Translations under genes and position numbers: made by a program
Notes under the pieces: generated by a model
Databases searched by the model: none
What the model was told of the DNA's origin: nothing
Seen by the model: the letters and a program-made list of their open reading frames with translations, nothing else
DNA from: Actinomycetota bacterium
GTDB taxonomy: Bacteria; Actinomycetota; Actinomycetes; S36-B12; UBA10799
NCBI GenBank assembly: GCA_020636995.1
Contig: JACJWU010000002.1
Span: forward strand, 310,001-374,000
Reading direction: 5' to 3'
DNA length: 64,000 nucleotides
Shown here: positions 17,817 to 26,904 of the stretch, in pieces
How the letters are laid out: the number at the start of each line of letters is the position of its first letter
Numbering within the stretch: the stretch's first letter is position 1

Positions 17817-19150
17817 CACGTGTTCCGGAATCGGTTGATTTCCGTCTCGAACTTCGCCCGCTTCTCCGGATCCCGCACGCCGAGGCCCTCCTCAGGGGAC
17901 AGGCACAGCACGCCGACCTTGCCCTGGTGCAGGTTGCGGTGTACCTCGAAGGCGGCCTGTCCGGTCTCGGCCAGGGGGAAGGTCTTGCTCAGGGTCGGGT
18001 GGATCATGCCCTTGTCGATCAGGCGGTTGGCCTCGAAGGACTCCTTGTAATTGGCGAAGTGCGATCCCACGATCCGCTTGAGGTTCATCCAGAGGTAGCG
18101 GTTGTCGTACTCGTGCATGTAACCCGACGTGGAGGCACAGGTGACGATGGTGCCACCCTTCTTCGTGACGTACACGCTGGCTCCGAAGGTCTCGCGGCCC
18201 GGGTGTTCGTAGACGATGTCGACGTCCTCACCGCCGGTGAGTTCGCGGATCTTCTTGCCGAGGCGCTGCCATTCCCTCGGGTTCTGGGTGTGCTCGTCCT
18301 TCCAGAACTGGTAGCCCTCCTCGTTGCGGTCGATGATGTACTCCGCGCCCATCTTGCGGCAGATCTCCGCCTTCTCCGGGCTGGAGACGACACACACGGG
18401 GATGGCGCCACCGTTGAGGGCGTACTGCGTGGCGTAGGAACCGAGGCCGCCCGATGCGCCCCAGATCAGCACGACGTCGCCCTGCTTCATGCCTGCACCG
18501 TTGCGGGAGACCAGTTGACGGTAGGCGGTGGAGTTGACCAGACCGGGGGCGGCGGCCTCTTCCCATGTGAGGTGCTTGGGCTTGGGCATCAGCTGGTTGG
18601 ACTTGACCAGGGCGATGTGCGCCAGGCCGCCGAAGTTGGTCTCGAATCCCCAGATCCGCTGCTCGGGGTCCATCATCGTGTCGTTGTGCCCGGCCGGGTT
18701 CTCCAGTTCCACGCTCAGGCAGTGCGCGACGACCTCATCACCGGGGTGCCAGGCATTGACTCCGGGGCCGGTGCGCAGCACGACGCCGGAGAGGTCGGAT
18801 CCGATGATGTGGTACGGCAGATCGTGCCGCTTGGCCAGATCGTGAGTGCGTCCGTACCTCTCCAGGAAGCCGAAAGTGGGCAGTGGCTCGAAGATCGACG
18901 TCCAGACGGTGTTGTAGTTGATCGACGAGGCCATCACGGCTACGAGTGCCTCGCCGGGGCCGAGTTCGGGCACCGGCACCTGGTCCAGGTGCAGCGACTG
19001 GCGGGGGTCCTTCTCGCGGGTGGTCATCCCGGCGAACATGTCCACGTCATCCTTGTGGACGGTCACCGCCTCGTAGGACTCGGGGATCTCGATGCTGGCG
19101 AATTCCGCTGCCGGTGCGTCGTTGAGGATGGCCTCGAGGATGTTCTTCAT
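17816..19150 (-). CDS. ccr: Crotonyl-CoA carboxylase/reductase
   Basis: 444 residues from ATG 19150, which has GGGAG six bases upstream; earlier in-frame starts lack this. It is a medium-chain dehydrogenase/reductase: SSINYNTVWTS, HIIGSDLSGVV, IWGASGGLGSYATQ (NADPH loop) and CASTSGYMHEYDNRYLWM. The residues known to hold CO2 in Ccr are recognisable: Asn in SINYN, Phe-Glu in WGFETNFGG and His in VGSHFANYKE. The enzyme reductively carboxylates crotonyl-CoA to ethylmalonyl-CoA, the key step of the ethylmalonyl-CoA pathway or of ethylmalonyl extender-unit supply. A PPOX gene follows with overlapping codons. Confidence 0.95.
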   Translation of the reverse strand: MKNILEAILNDAPAAEFASIEIPESYEAVTVHKDDVDMFAGMTTREKDPRQSLHLDQVPVPELGPGEALVAVMASSINYNTVWTSIFEPLPTFGFLERYGRTHDLAKRHDLPYHIIGSDLSGVVLRTGPGVNAWHPGDEVVAHCLSVELENPAGHNDTMMDPEQRIWGFETNFGGLAHIALVKSNQLMPKPKHLTWEEAAAPGLVNSTAYRQLVSRNGAGMKQGDVVLIWGASGGLGSYATQYALNGGAIPVCVVSSPEKAEICRKMGAEYIIDRNEEGYQFWKDEHTQNPREWQRLGKKIRELTGGEDVDIVYEHPGRETFGASVYVTKKGGTIVTCASTSGYMHEYDNRYLWMNLKRIVGSHFANYKESFEANRLIDKGMIHPTLSKTFPLAETGQAAFEVHRNLHQGKVGVLCLSPEEGLGVRDPEKRAKFETEINRFRNT

Positions 19151-19189
19151 CGCTACTCCCATTCGTGAACCTACTTGCACGCTAATGGG

Positions 19190-19202
19190 TCACTCAGAGT
19201 GA
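19190..19202. promoter_or_regulatory. 13-bp perfect palindrome upstream of ccr
   Basis: TCACTCAGAGTGA is a perfect inverted repeat 40 bases upstream of the ccr start codon, in the 127-bp gap shared with the divergent DUF11 gene. Position and symmetry suit a dimeric repressor or activator site. No matching regulator gene lies adjacent. Confidence 0.35.
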
Positions 19203-19277
19203 TCGGCAGGAGGGTCGCGAAGGCTTTTCGGGCGACTGGCAGCACGACCCGCCTGGATTCCGATTGGGAGGGAAATC

Positions 19278-20890
19278 ATGTTCAGATCACGTCTGCTCAC
19301 CGGCCTGTCGGCGGTTGCCCTGGTGGCCTCGGGTGTCGCGTTCTCGGCCCCGGCGAGCGCCATTCCGTACCAGGTCACGATCGTGAAACAGCGGACCGGC
19401 GCGACCCCCATCGTTGCGGGCGCGAACGGCGGCACGGAGTTCACGATCACTGTCACGAACACGTACACCGAGCCGGTGGAGGTGCCGCTGTCGGACGTTC
19501 CGGGTGCCGGACTCGTCGTGACCGGGGTGACCAGCGCGACCTGGTCGAACTGCACGGTCGAGGACTACCTGGTGTCATGTCCGCCGGCGGAACTACAGCC
19601 GAATCAACCAGCCACGTTGGTCGTTTCGGCCAAGGCGGAATGGTGGGTCCGGCCGTCATCGCTGGTGAACTGCGCCTACGCGAGCCAATTCTTCGTGCCG
19701 CAGGCGAGTGCCGCAGTGGACCCCGCTGGCGCCAGTCAATGTGCCCTGGTTGCGCCAGAGGTGGGGACGTCCAACGGAGAGTGGTACGCGAGGCATTCGT
19801 CGACGTGATCAACGATGCCGACCTGGAACTGACCGCATCGCACGCGGCGGCCTACGACCAGGTGGACCCTGGTGCTCAGGCCGTGGTGGACTTCGCGGTG
19901 AAGAACAACGGGCCGTCGGGCGCTTCGGGACCGATCACGGTGAAGGGTTCGCTGCCAACGGGCACCTCGTTCGTGACGGGGTCCGGCGACGGGTGGACGT
20001 GTTCGGCAGTCGGCCAGGACGTGGAGTGCTCGCTGACCCCGCAGCCGCCGGCGGCCCCGCAGCCCGCCTTCGTGTTCCTGCCCGTCGTGCCGCCGGGTGA
20101 GGAGCTCGCGAAACTGTCGTGGACCCTGGGGACTGTCCGGCCGGGCACGGTGGCCTCGTACCCGATCAGCGCGACGGTCGCCTCTGACACCGACGACTCG
20201 AAGCCGGCCAACAACACCTCGACCACACCGATCGGGGTCACCCCGGTCGATCTGGCACTGGCGAAGTCAGCACCCAGTGCTGTGAACGTGGGGGACAAGG
20301 CGGTGTGGAACCTCGGTGTGAGCAATGTCGGCACCATCGACGACGCCGCGAAGATCACGGTCGTGGACACCCTGCCCACCGGCTCGACCTTCGTCTCCGG
20401 CACGGGGGACGGCTGGACGTGCTCGGCCGCGGGTCAGAAGGTCACGTGCACCCGTGACGGGTTGGTCAAGGGTGTTGCCAGCACTGTGCTCATCACCGCC
20501 AAGGTGAAGTCGGGTGCGCCGCGCGTGACCAACCAGGCGACGGTCTCGACGCTGTCCTACGAGAGCAACACGGCGAACAACTCGGCGTCGGCCGATCTGC
20601 GAGTGCGGCGCATCGAGCAGACCGCCAAGGCCCTGCCGGCGTCGCCGGCGCGCGTGAAATCGGGCAAGACCGACCAGGGGAAGCGGCTGACGACGCGGGT
20701 ACTGTGCCGGCCTGTGAAGGCGGGTGCGCTCGGCGAGGTCGCCTACTGCAAGGTGACCCGCAAGGGTGACGTGGTCAAGGTGACGGTGCTGGGATCGCGC
20801 AAGGTCAAGGTGACCGTGATCCAGACTGCGAAGGGCGGTGACAAGTACAAGCCCTTCGTGCAGCGTAGGACCTACATCGTCAAGCCATGA
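19278..20890 (+). pseudogene. Secreted DUF11-repeat protein, interrupted by a frameshift
   Basis: ATG 19278 begins a clear signal peptide (MFRSRLLTGLSAVALVASGV, cleavage after ASA), then a beta-rich domain up to TSNGEWYARHSST and a stop at 19806-19808. Another frame takes over at about 19780-19815 with DVINDADLELTASHAAA. It contains two DUF11/CARDB-like repeats (GTSFVTGSGDGWTCSAVGQ and the near-copy GSTFVSGTGDGWTCSAAGQ) and a basic C-terminal tail rich in KVTV. The two parts together look like one exported surface protein. A single-base indel (real or from sequencing) is the simplest explanation. Codon use does not change across the break. Confidence 0.75.
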
Positions 20891-20911
20891 CTGGAGGCGA
20901 GTACACCAGCG

Positions 20912-21334
20912 TCAGTGCTCGTCGCCGGGCTCCACGAGCTCGATCAGCACGCCGCCGCAGTCCTTCGGGTGCGCGAAGTTGACCCGTGATCCGGCGGTTC
21001 CGCGCTTGGGGTTCTCGTAGAGCATCCGCACGCCGGCCGTGCGCAACTCGTCGGCGGCCACCTCGATGTCCGACACTCGGTACGCCACCTGCTGGATGCC
21101 CTCCCCGTTGCGCGCGAGGAACTTGCCGATGGGGGAGTCCTCGGACAGGGGGGCCAGCAGTTGGATGCAGGAACCGCTGTCGCCCACGGCCATCATGGCC
21201 TCGCGCACACCCTGCTCCTCGTTCACCTCTTCGTGCACCAACTCCATGCCGAAAGCATCCTGGTAGAAGGCGATGGCCCGGTCCAGATCCTGTACAGCCA
21301 GTCCTACATGGTCGATCGCAGTCACAAAACCCAT
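20912..21334 (-). CDS. mce: Methylmalonyl-CoA epimerase
   Basis: 140 residues of the vicinal-oxygen-chelate fold. AIDHVGLAVQDLDRAIAFY contains the first metal-ligand His, EGIQQVAYRV the central part and GVLIELVEP the C-terminal Glu ligand. The length equals that of characterised epimerases. It interconverts the (R) and (S) forms of methylmalonyl-CoA; the same enzyme also acts on ethylmalonyl-CoA. It is divergent from the thiolase-meaB pair and near ccr, which fits a shared role in C4/C5 acyl-CoA assimilation. Confidence 0.93.
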   Translation of the reverse strand: MGFVTAIDHVGLAVQDLDRAIAFYQDAFGMELVHEEVNEEQGVREAMMAVGDSGSCIQLLAPLSEDSPIGKFLARNGEGIQQVAYRVSDIEVAADELRTAGVRMLYENPKRGTAGSRVNFAHPKDCGGVLIELVEPGDEH

Positions 21335-21383
21335 GGCGTTATCGTGGCACTAGGCGTCTATCCACCTACTCAGGAGGTCTGTC

Positions 21384-22568
21384 ATGGCCGGAAACGTGAT
21401 TGTCGCGGGAGCCCGCACCCCGATGGGGAGGTTGCTCGGATCCCTCAAGGGGTTCTCGGCCGCCGATCTCGGAGGATTCGCGATCAAGGGGGCGCTGGAT
21501 CGCGCGGGAGTCTCGCCCGACCAGGTCGACTACGTGATCATGGGACACGTCCTGCAGGCCGGTGGCGGCCAGATCACCGCGCGCCAGGCGGCGGTCAAGG
21601 CGGGGATCGGCATGGACGTCCCCGCGCTGACGATCAACAAGGTGTGCCTGTCCGGCCTCGACGCGATCGCCCTGGCCGACCAGTTGGTGCGCGCCGGTGA
21701 GTTCGAGATCGTGGTGGCCGGTGGCATGGAGTCCATGACCAACGCCCCGCACCTGCTGATGGGCTCGCGCGAGGGCGTGAAGTACGGCGACTGGAAGGTC
21801 ATCGACTCGATGGCGTTCGACGGCCTCACCTGCGCCTTCGACCAGTGCGCGATGGGCGAATCGACCGAGAGCTACAACTCCAAGTACAGCGGCCTGACCC
21901 GGGAGCGGCAGGACGCCTTCGCGGCCCGCAGTCACCAACTCGCGGCGATCGCGGAGAAGAACGGCGCGTTCGCCGAGGAGATCGTCGCCGTGGAGATCCC
22001 GCAGCGCAAGGGCGACCCCGTGGTGTTCGCCTCCGACGAGGGTGTGCGCCCGGACACCACGGCCGACAGCCTCGGCAAGCTTCGACCCGCCTTCGCCAAG
22101 GACGGTTCGATCACCGCGGGCAACGCTTCGCAGATCTCGGACGGTGCTGCTGCGGTCGTGGTGATGTCGAAGGCCAAGGCCGAGGAACTCGGGCTGACCT
22201 GGCTGGCGGAGATCGGCGCCCATGGCGTGGTGGCCGGCCCGGACGCCTCACTGCACCTGCAGCCGGCTCAGGCCATCAAGGCCGCCTGTGCGAAGGACGG
22301 CATCTCGCCGTCCGACCTGGACCTCGTGGAGATCAACGAGGCGTTCGCGGCTGTCGGACTGGCCTCCACCGACGAACTCGGTATCTCCGAGGACATCGTG
22401 AACGTCAATGGCGGCGCGATCGCCCTGGGGCACCCGCTCGGTATGTCCGGAGCGCGGGTCGTGCTCTCCCTGGCACTGGAACTCAAGCGGCGCGGTGGTG
22501 GCGTAGGTGCAGCCGCACTGTGCGGCGGTGGCGGCCAGGGCGATGCCCTGATCGTGCGCGTCCCGTAA
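21384..22568 (+). CDS. Acetyl-CoA C-acetyltransferase (biosynthetic-type thiolase)
   Basis: 394 residues. The acyl-carrying Cys88 lies in [11 protein letters not shown], the His in [17 protein letters not shown] and the second Cys in [11 protein letters not shown]. Together these form the complete Cys-His-Cys thiolase site. [12 protein letters not shown] is also typical. It condenses two acetyl-CoA to acetoacetyl-CoA, or the reverse. It is followed directly by meaB with no gap, so it likely supplies the ethylmalonyl-CoA route together with the dehydrogenase at 3832 and ccr at 17816. Confidence 0.94.
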   Translation: MAGNVIVAGARTPMGRLLGSLKGFSAADLGGFAIKGALDRAGVSPDQVDYVIMGHVLQAGGGQITARQAAVKAGIGMDVPALTINKVCLSGLDAIALADQLVRAGEFEIVVAGGMESMTNAPHLLMGSREGVKYGDWKVIDSMAFDGLTCAFDQCAMGESTESYNSKYSGLTRERQDAFAARSHQLAAIAEKNGAFAEEIVAVEIPQRKGDPVVFASDEGVRPDTTADSLGKLRPAFAKDGSITAGNASQISDGAAAVVVMSKAKAEELGLTWLAEIGAHGVVAGPDASLHLQPAQAIKAACAKDGISPSDLDLVEINEAFAAVGLASTDELGISEDIVNVNGGAIALGHPLGMSGARVVLSLALELKRRGGGVGAAALCGGGGQGDALIVRVP

Positions 22569-23483
22569 GTGCACCTCGTCGATCGGGCTCGCGCGGGTGA
22601 TCCCCGCGCGACCGCCCGGTTGCTCAGCCTGGTGGAGAGTGCCTCCCCACGGTTGCGCGAGGCCAGTGCCGCACTGATGGCACATCAGGGTCACGCGCAC
22701 GTCATCGGGATCACGGGTGCGCCGGGGGTGGGGAAATCGACCATCACGTCGGCGCTGATCTCGGCCTACCGCGGGCAGGGCCTGCGGGTGGCTGTGCTCG
22801 CGGTGGATCCCAGTTCGCCGTTCTCCGGCGGTGCCGTGCTCGGCGACCGGGTGCGGATGCAGGCCCACGCCACCGATGAGGGTGTCTTCATCCGGTCCAT
22901 GGCCTCGCGTGGGCACCTCGGTGGACTTGCCGCAGCTGCTCCGCAGGCGCTGCGGGTGCTCGACGCCTGCGGATTCGACGTGGTGCTGCTCGAGACCGTC
23001 GGTGTCGGTCAGTCCGAGGTGGAGGTCGTCGGGCAGGCGGACACCGTGCTGGTGCTGTTGGCTCCCGGCATGGGCGACGGGGTCCAGGTCGCGAAGGCCG
23101 GCATCCTCGAGATCGCCGATGTGTTCGTCATCAACAAGGCGGACCGGGATGGTGTGCCGGCAACTGTCCGGGACCTGCGCGGCATGCTGGCGCTGAACCC
23201 AGGGGGTGAGGACGTGTGGATCCCGCCCATCGTCAAGACGGTGGCAACGACCGGTGCGGGGATCGACGACCTCCTCTCGGCCGTGGATCGCCACCGCGAG
23301 TGGTCACACCACTCCGGTGATCTGTTTCAGCGACGTGTGCAGCGGGTGCAGCGGGAGCTCGAGGGCATGGCCCTGGACCTCGTGCGCGACCGGCTCGGTG
23401 ATGCCGGCGACCTGGCGCGCCGTGTGCTTGCCGGTGAGATCGACCCCTACCGCGCCGCGGTGGTCCTGACCGACGACCTTTAG
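22569..23483 (+). CDS. meaB: MeaB/ArgK-type G3E GTPase, mutase chaperone
   Basis: 304 residues. GTG 22569 follows the thiolase stop immediately. The P-loop is GAPGVGKST, switch regions are VDPSSPFSGGA and ETVGVGQSEVEV, and the guanine-specificity motif is NKAD. This order is diagnostic for MeaB, which loads and protects B12-dependent methylmalonyl-CoA (or ethylmalonyl-CoA) mutase. The mutase itself is not in the window. Usually meaB is next to mutase genes, so its pairing with a thiolase is unusual. A family C palindrome follows 43 bases downstream. Confidence 0.94.
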   Translation: MHLVDRARAGDPRATARLLSLVESASPRLREASAALMAHQGHAHVIGITGAPGVGKSTITSALISAYRGQGLRVAVLAVDPSSPFSGGAVLGDRVRMQAHATDEGVFIRSMASRGHLGGLAAAAPQALRVLDACGFDVVLLETVGVGQSEVEVVGQADTVLVLLAPGMGDGVQVAKAGILEIADVFVINKADRDGVPATVRDLRGMLALNPGGEDVWIPPIVKTVATTGAGIDDLLSAVDRHREWSHHSGDLFQRRVQRVQRELEGMALDLVRDRLGDAGDLARRVLAGEIDPYRAAVVLTDDL

Positions 23484-23526
23484 CCCGTTCTGTCCGGACA
23501 GGCGGGTCCGGAGGCGGCTGCGCATC

Positions 23527-23658
23527 CCGGTGAGAGATCGGCATCCTGGTTAGAGATCGGCATCTTGGTTAGAGATACGGCACTCCGGTTAGCCCTGTAC
23601 GGCCGTGGGACTCTAACCAACCTGCCGCCGACTAACCAAGATGCCGATCTCTCACCGG
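23527..23658. repeat. Dispersed compound palindrome, family C copy 2 (132 bp)
   Basis: The outer arms CCGGTGAGAGATCGGCATC and GATGCCGATCTCTCACCGG are perfect complements. Inside, the left arm has further 19-nt units (GGTTAGAGATCGGCATCTT) and the right arm CTAACCAACCTGCCG units. The centre is the same as in copy 1: 23572-23639 is identical to 12754-12821 over 68 bases. It lies between meaB and the converging fibronectin-III gene, the position expected of a bidirectional 3'-end structure. Confidence 0.87.
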
Positions 23659-23741
23659 AGCACAGCACCAGACGGTCGACCGCCCATCAGTCGCATCCGT
23701 GAAGCCGTACCCACGTGACCAACGTGCCTGGGACAGAACGT

Positions 23742-25469
23742 CTAGTCGACGGCAGCGCGGGCGATCGGTCCGGGCCCACTGCGTCCGACGGCGCGCACCT
23801 CGACCCAACGGCCGGCGCCCCGGTGGGCGAACCGGGCTCGAGCGACTCGGACCACCGACCACGTGCCAGGTGCCTGCCCCTTGGTCCGCAGACGCACCCA
23901 GTAGCTTGATGCTCGCTCGGAGGGCCGCCAGGTGGCAACCACCGCGCTATTCGTTCGACGCGCCCGCAGCCCGGCGACCTTGCGTGGCGCCGCGGGGCCA
24001 TCGGTCACCTCGAGGGGGGCCGAACCGGGCGACATGGCGCCGACGCCGGCCCGATTCGCGGCGCGCACAGTGACGCTGAACGCCGTGCCTTTACGTAGCC
24101 CCCGGATCGTGCACTTCGAGTTTCCTTGTGTCTGACATGTCTTCCCGCCCGGCCAGGCCGTTGCGACGTACTCGGTGATCCGGTGTCCGCCGTCGTCGCG
24201 TGGAGCTCGCCAGTCCACCTTCAACGCGGCCGGTGCGGGTGTGACCCGAACGTCGCGTGGCGCCCCAGGCAGGCCCAGAGGGGCGACAGGTCTCGCAGCC
24301 GTCGCTGGAACGCCGTCGGCGTCGGGTGTGCGCGCGATCACGCTCACGCGGTACTCCCGACCGTTGCGTAGCCCGCGGATGCTGCACGCCAGGTCGGCTG
24401 TGGAGCAACTCTTGCCGCCGGGAGTGGCGGTCGCCACGTACTCGCGGACGTCATCGCTCGCTGAGGCCGACCAGGTCACCTCCAGCGCCCGATCAGCCGA
24501 TGTCACCCGCACGTTTCGCGCTGGGGACGGCGCACCGGCGCTCACCAGGGCTTCGACCGGGGCCGCGGCACCCGAGCCGATGCGGTTGGCGGCTGAGACC
24601 CGGAAGGTGTAGACCTGACCGTTCTGGAGGCCTGTGAAGGTGCACGAGGTCGAGGATGTGGAACATGTCGCGCCACCTGGGGTGGTGGTGACCGTGTACG
24701 AGGTGATGGCGGCGCCGCCGTCGTCAGCAGGTGGTCTCCAGAACACGGATGCCTGTCTGCTGCCGGTCGCAACGAGTACCTCGCGCGCCATGTCCGGGAC
24801 CGAGAGCAGTGTCAGATCACGTGACGTCGGCCCAGAGACCTCGATCACCTCCTGGGCCACGGCATTGCCGTTCGGTGTGGTCAGGTCGTATCCGCCGCCG
24901 GGCAGGCGCAGCGTGAACGCCCCGGACGCATCTGACACCGCACTGGGATGGAACGTGGGCTCGTTGCGGCGAGTGGCTGTGACGACCGCCCCGGGCTGGG
25001 GCTGGCCGGTTCGGCGTCGGACGGTTCCGGAAACTGTCACCAGCTGGTCGGATTGAGCCGTCAGGATGTGAAGATCACAGGTGGCGGAATCCGATGGGTT
25101 GCAGCCCACCGCGTTGCCGAACGTGATCGTCGTGGCGGTCTCCCGGGAGTACTGATGAGGCCAGTACATGGTGGCGAATCCGAGCCGTTCGATGCGCAGT
25201 CGGTAGCGGCCGAACGGAAGGCCGATTGCCTGGTAGTACGAGGATGTGGCCGGGTCGCCGTATGCGGGTACGGGGTAGACAAGGCCGTTGTCGAGGTTCT
25301 CGGCGGTCACCAGCGCGCCGACGAGAGGCCCGGATCCACCGTCGACGTAGCGGGCTGTCACGCTCAGGCCCAGGGTTCCCGTGCTGCTGGCATGGGCGGT
25401 GGGGGCAATGGCCCCGAGCAGGCCCAGAGCCAGCAGGAGGGCACCGAGTCGGCGCAGGCGGGTCATCAC
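23742..25469 (-). CDS. Secreted fibronectin type III repeat protein
   Basis: 575 residues with a signal peptide (LGALLLALGLLGAIAPTAHA). After a carboxypeptidase-regulatory-like beta domain (about residues 30-230; AVSDASGAFTLRLPGGGYDL), at least three fibronectin III domains follow. Each has paired Cys residues in a repeated phrase (TPGGATCSTSSTSCTFTGL, TPGGKSCSTADLACSI, WPGGKTCQTQGNSKCTI). There is no catalytic domain, anchor or LPxTG motif. It is probably a surface or matrix protein. Its ATG overlaps the upstream gene's stop by 4 bases, so the two are co-translated. Confidence 0.82.
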   Translation of the reverse strand: MMTRLRRLGALLLALGLLGAIAPTAHASSTGTLGLSVTARYVDGGSGPLVGALVTAENLDNGLVYPVPAYGDPATSSYYQAIGLPFGRYRLRIERLGFATMYWPHQYSRETATTITFGNAVGCNPSDSATCDLHILTAQSDQLVTVSGTVRRRTGQPQPGAVVTATRRNEPTFHPSAVSDASGAFTLRLPGGGYDLTTPNGNAVAQEVIEVSGPTSRDLTLLSVPDMAREVLVATGSRQASVFWRPPADDGGAAITSYTVTTTPGGATCSTSSTSCTFTGLQNGQVYTFRVSAANRIGSGAAAPVEALVSAGAPSPARNVRVTSADRALEVTWSASASDDVREYVATATPGGKSCSTADLACSIRGLRNGREYRVSVIARTPDADGVPATAARPVAPLGLPGAPRDVRVTPAPAALKVDWRAPRDDGGHRITEYVATAWPGGKTCQTQGNSKCTIRGLRKGTAFSVTVRAANRAGVGAMSPGSAPLEVTDGPAAPRKVAGLRARRTNSAVVATWRPSERASSYWVRLRTKGQAPGTWSVVRVARARFAHRGAGRWVEVRAVGRSGPGPIARAAVD

Positions 25470-25969
25470 GATTGCTCCAGCGAGGTGTTGGGGGAAGTGG
25501 GGTCAGGTGGCGCCTGTGGACCTGGCACCTCTATGGGGGCGGAGTCGGGCCGCGGATCCGCCGCCGTGGGGGCGGGACTCACCCCCTGCGCGGTCGCGAC
25601 GGGGTGTGGGGCGGACGTCTGAGCCTCCGTCAGCACGGACCGCCGTCGATCCGCGATCCGGGCGGCAGAGACAAAATCGGGTGAGGCGACCTCGAGCGCG
25701 CGCAGTGCCCGGGTATCCGGCGTGCGGGCCCCGAGGTTCAGCAATCCCATGAGATCGATCGTCGGACCAGCGACCACCTCAGGGGAGGGGGGATCTGAGA
25801 TCTGTGGACGCAGAAGCAGGGTTATCCCCACCCCGAGCCCGGCCACGATCACGCTGGCCACCAGCAGTGCCCGACCCGAGCGTCGCGGGGGCGGTGGCGG
25901 CGGTGGAGCAGTGCCCAGTATGCGGATGCGCGCAGGGCGCGCAGCACCGTTCGGATGCGCAAACGTCAT
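25466..25969 (-). CDS. Proline-rich single-pass membrane protein
   Basis: 167 residues from ATG 25969, preceded by a G-rich ribosome-binding stretch; an in-frame start at 26005 is possible. A cytoplasmic poly-proline run (APPPPPPPRRSGR) precedes one hydrophobic helix (LLVASVIVAGLGVGITLLL). A Pro/Ala/Thr-rich extracytoplasmic part follows, with a short helical region (IADRRRSVLTEAQTSA). No enzymatic motif is present. Coupling to the secreted fibronectin-III gene suggests the two form a cell-surface unit; the function is unknown. Confidence 0.68.
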   Translation of the reverse strand: MTFAHPNGAARPARIRILGTAPPPPPPPRRSGRALLVASVIVAGLGVGITLLLRPQISDPPSPEVVAGPTIDLMGLLNLGARTPDTRALRALEVASPDFVSAARIADRRRSVLTEAQTSAPHPVATAQGVSPAPTAADPRPDSAPIEVPGPQAPPDPTSPNTSLEQS

Positions 25970-26048
25970 GGCGGTCCCCCCGGCAGCGTCTGATGGCTGA
26001 CGCAACTGTAGCCGCCGTGGATATGGTGGGCCCGCGGGAGGTGTGGAT

Positions 26049-26903
26049 ATGTCGGTCGTTGTGGGTTACGACGGTTCGCAGGTCGCGGGGCAGGCGGTGC
26101 GATTCGCGGCACAGGAGGCACAGGGCCGGGGGGTTGCCCTGGAAGTGGTCACCGCCTGGGACGCGCCCACCGTCGATCTCGGCATGGGATCCGGAGCCGT
26201 GGTCGACCCCCAATTGACCGAGGCTGTCGCCCAGCGTGCCGGAGAGGTCGCCGCCGAAGGGGCGGATCTGGCCGGGGCTGTGGAGGTGGTTTCGACTGCG
26301 CTGCCGGGTCCGGCCGCAGCTGCCCTGGTCGAACGCAGCCGCGATGCCGACCTGGTCGTGATCGGGTCACTCGGCCGGCATGGCATGGCCGATCTGCTCC
26401 TCGGCGGGGTCGCACGCCAGGTTGCCGCACACGCGGCCTCCCCGGTGATCGTCGTCCGCCGAGCCGAGCCGCGGTTCCAACGGATCGTGGTCGGCATCGA
26501 TGGATCCGAGGCGGCGCAGCGGGCGCTGGACTTCGCCTTCGAGCAGGCGAGCAGGCGCAACTGGGCCCTGCGAGTGGTCCACGCGTGGGACGTCCCCGTC
26601 ATCGGTTTCGACGCCGACACCTCGACGTACCCGCACGGCGGCATCATCGACGACGTGCGTGATGCCGAGACCCGGCTCAGCGCTGAGGTCCTCGCGGGTC
26701 ACATCGATCGATACCCCGACGTCGACCTTGAGGTCACGGTGCGTCGGGGAGGGGCGGCCAAGGTGCTCGTCGACGAGTCCGGCGACAGCGACCTACTGGT
26801 CACCGGTTCCCGAGGCCGGGGCGGCTTCTCCGCACTGCTGCTCGGCTCGGTCAGCCACAAGGTGCTGCACCACGCGCAGTGCAACATCGCGATCGTGCAC
26901 TGA
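26049..26903 (+). CDS. Universal stress protein, tandem UspA domains
   Basis: 284 residues from ATG 26049, which has GGGAGG seven bases upstream. There are two UspA domains. Each ends in the ATP-binding pattern G-x2-G-x9-G-S/A: GSLGRHGMADLLLGGVA in the first, GSRGRGGFSALLLGSVS in the second. Such tandem ATP-binding Usp proteins are common in actinobacteria and respond to hypoxia or stationary phase. It is convergent with the WS/DGAT gene with almost no gap. Confidence 0.92.
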   Translation: MSVVVGYDGSQVAGQAVRFAAQEAQGRGVALEVVTAWDAPTVDLGMGSGAVVDPQLTEAVAQRAGEVAAEGADLAGAVEVVSTALPGPAAAALVERSRDADLVVIGSLGRHGMADLLLGGVARQVAAHAASPVIVVRRAEPRFQRIVVGIDGSEAAQRALDFAFEQASRRNWALRVVHAWDVPVIGFDADTSTYPHGGIIDDVRDAETRLSAEVLAGHIDRYPDVDLEVTVRRGGAAKVLVDESGDSDLLVTGSRGRGGFSALLLGSVSHKVLHHAQCNIAIVH

Positions 26904-26904
26904 C

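Noticed and set aside
17792..19168. Long plus-strand frame opposite ccr (458 codons)
   Set aside because: Antisense shadow of ccr caused by GC-biased third positions; no domain or ribosome-binding site.
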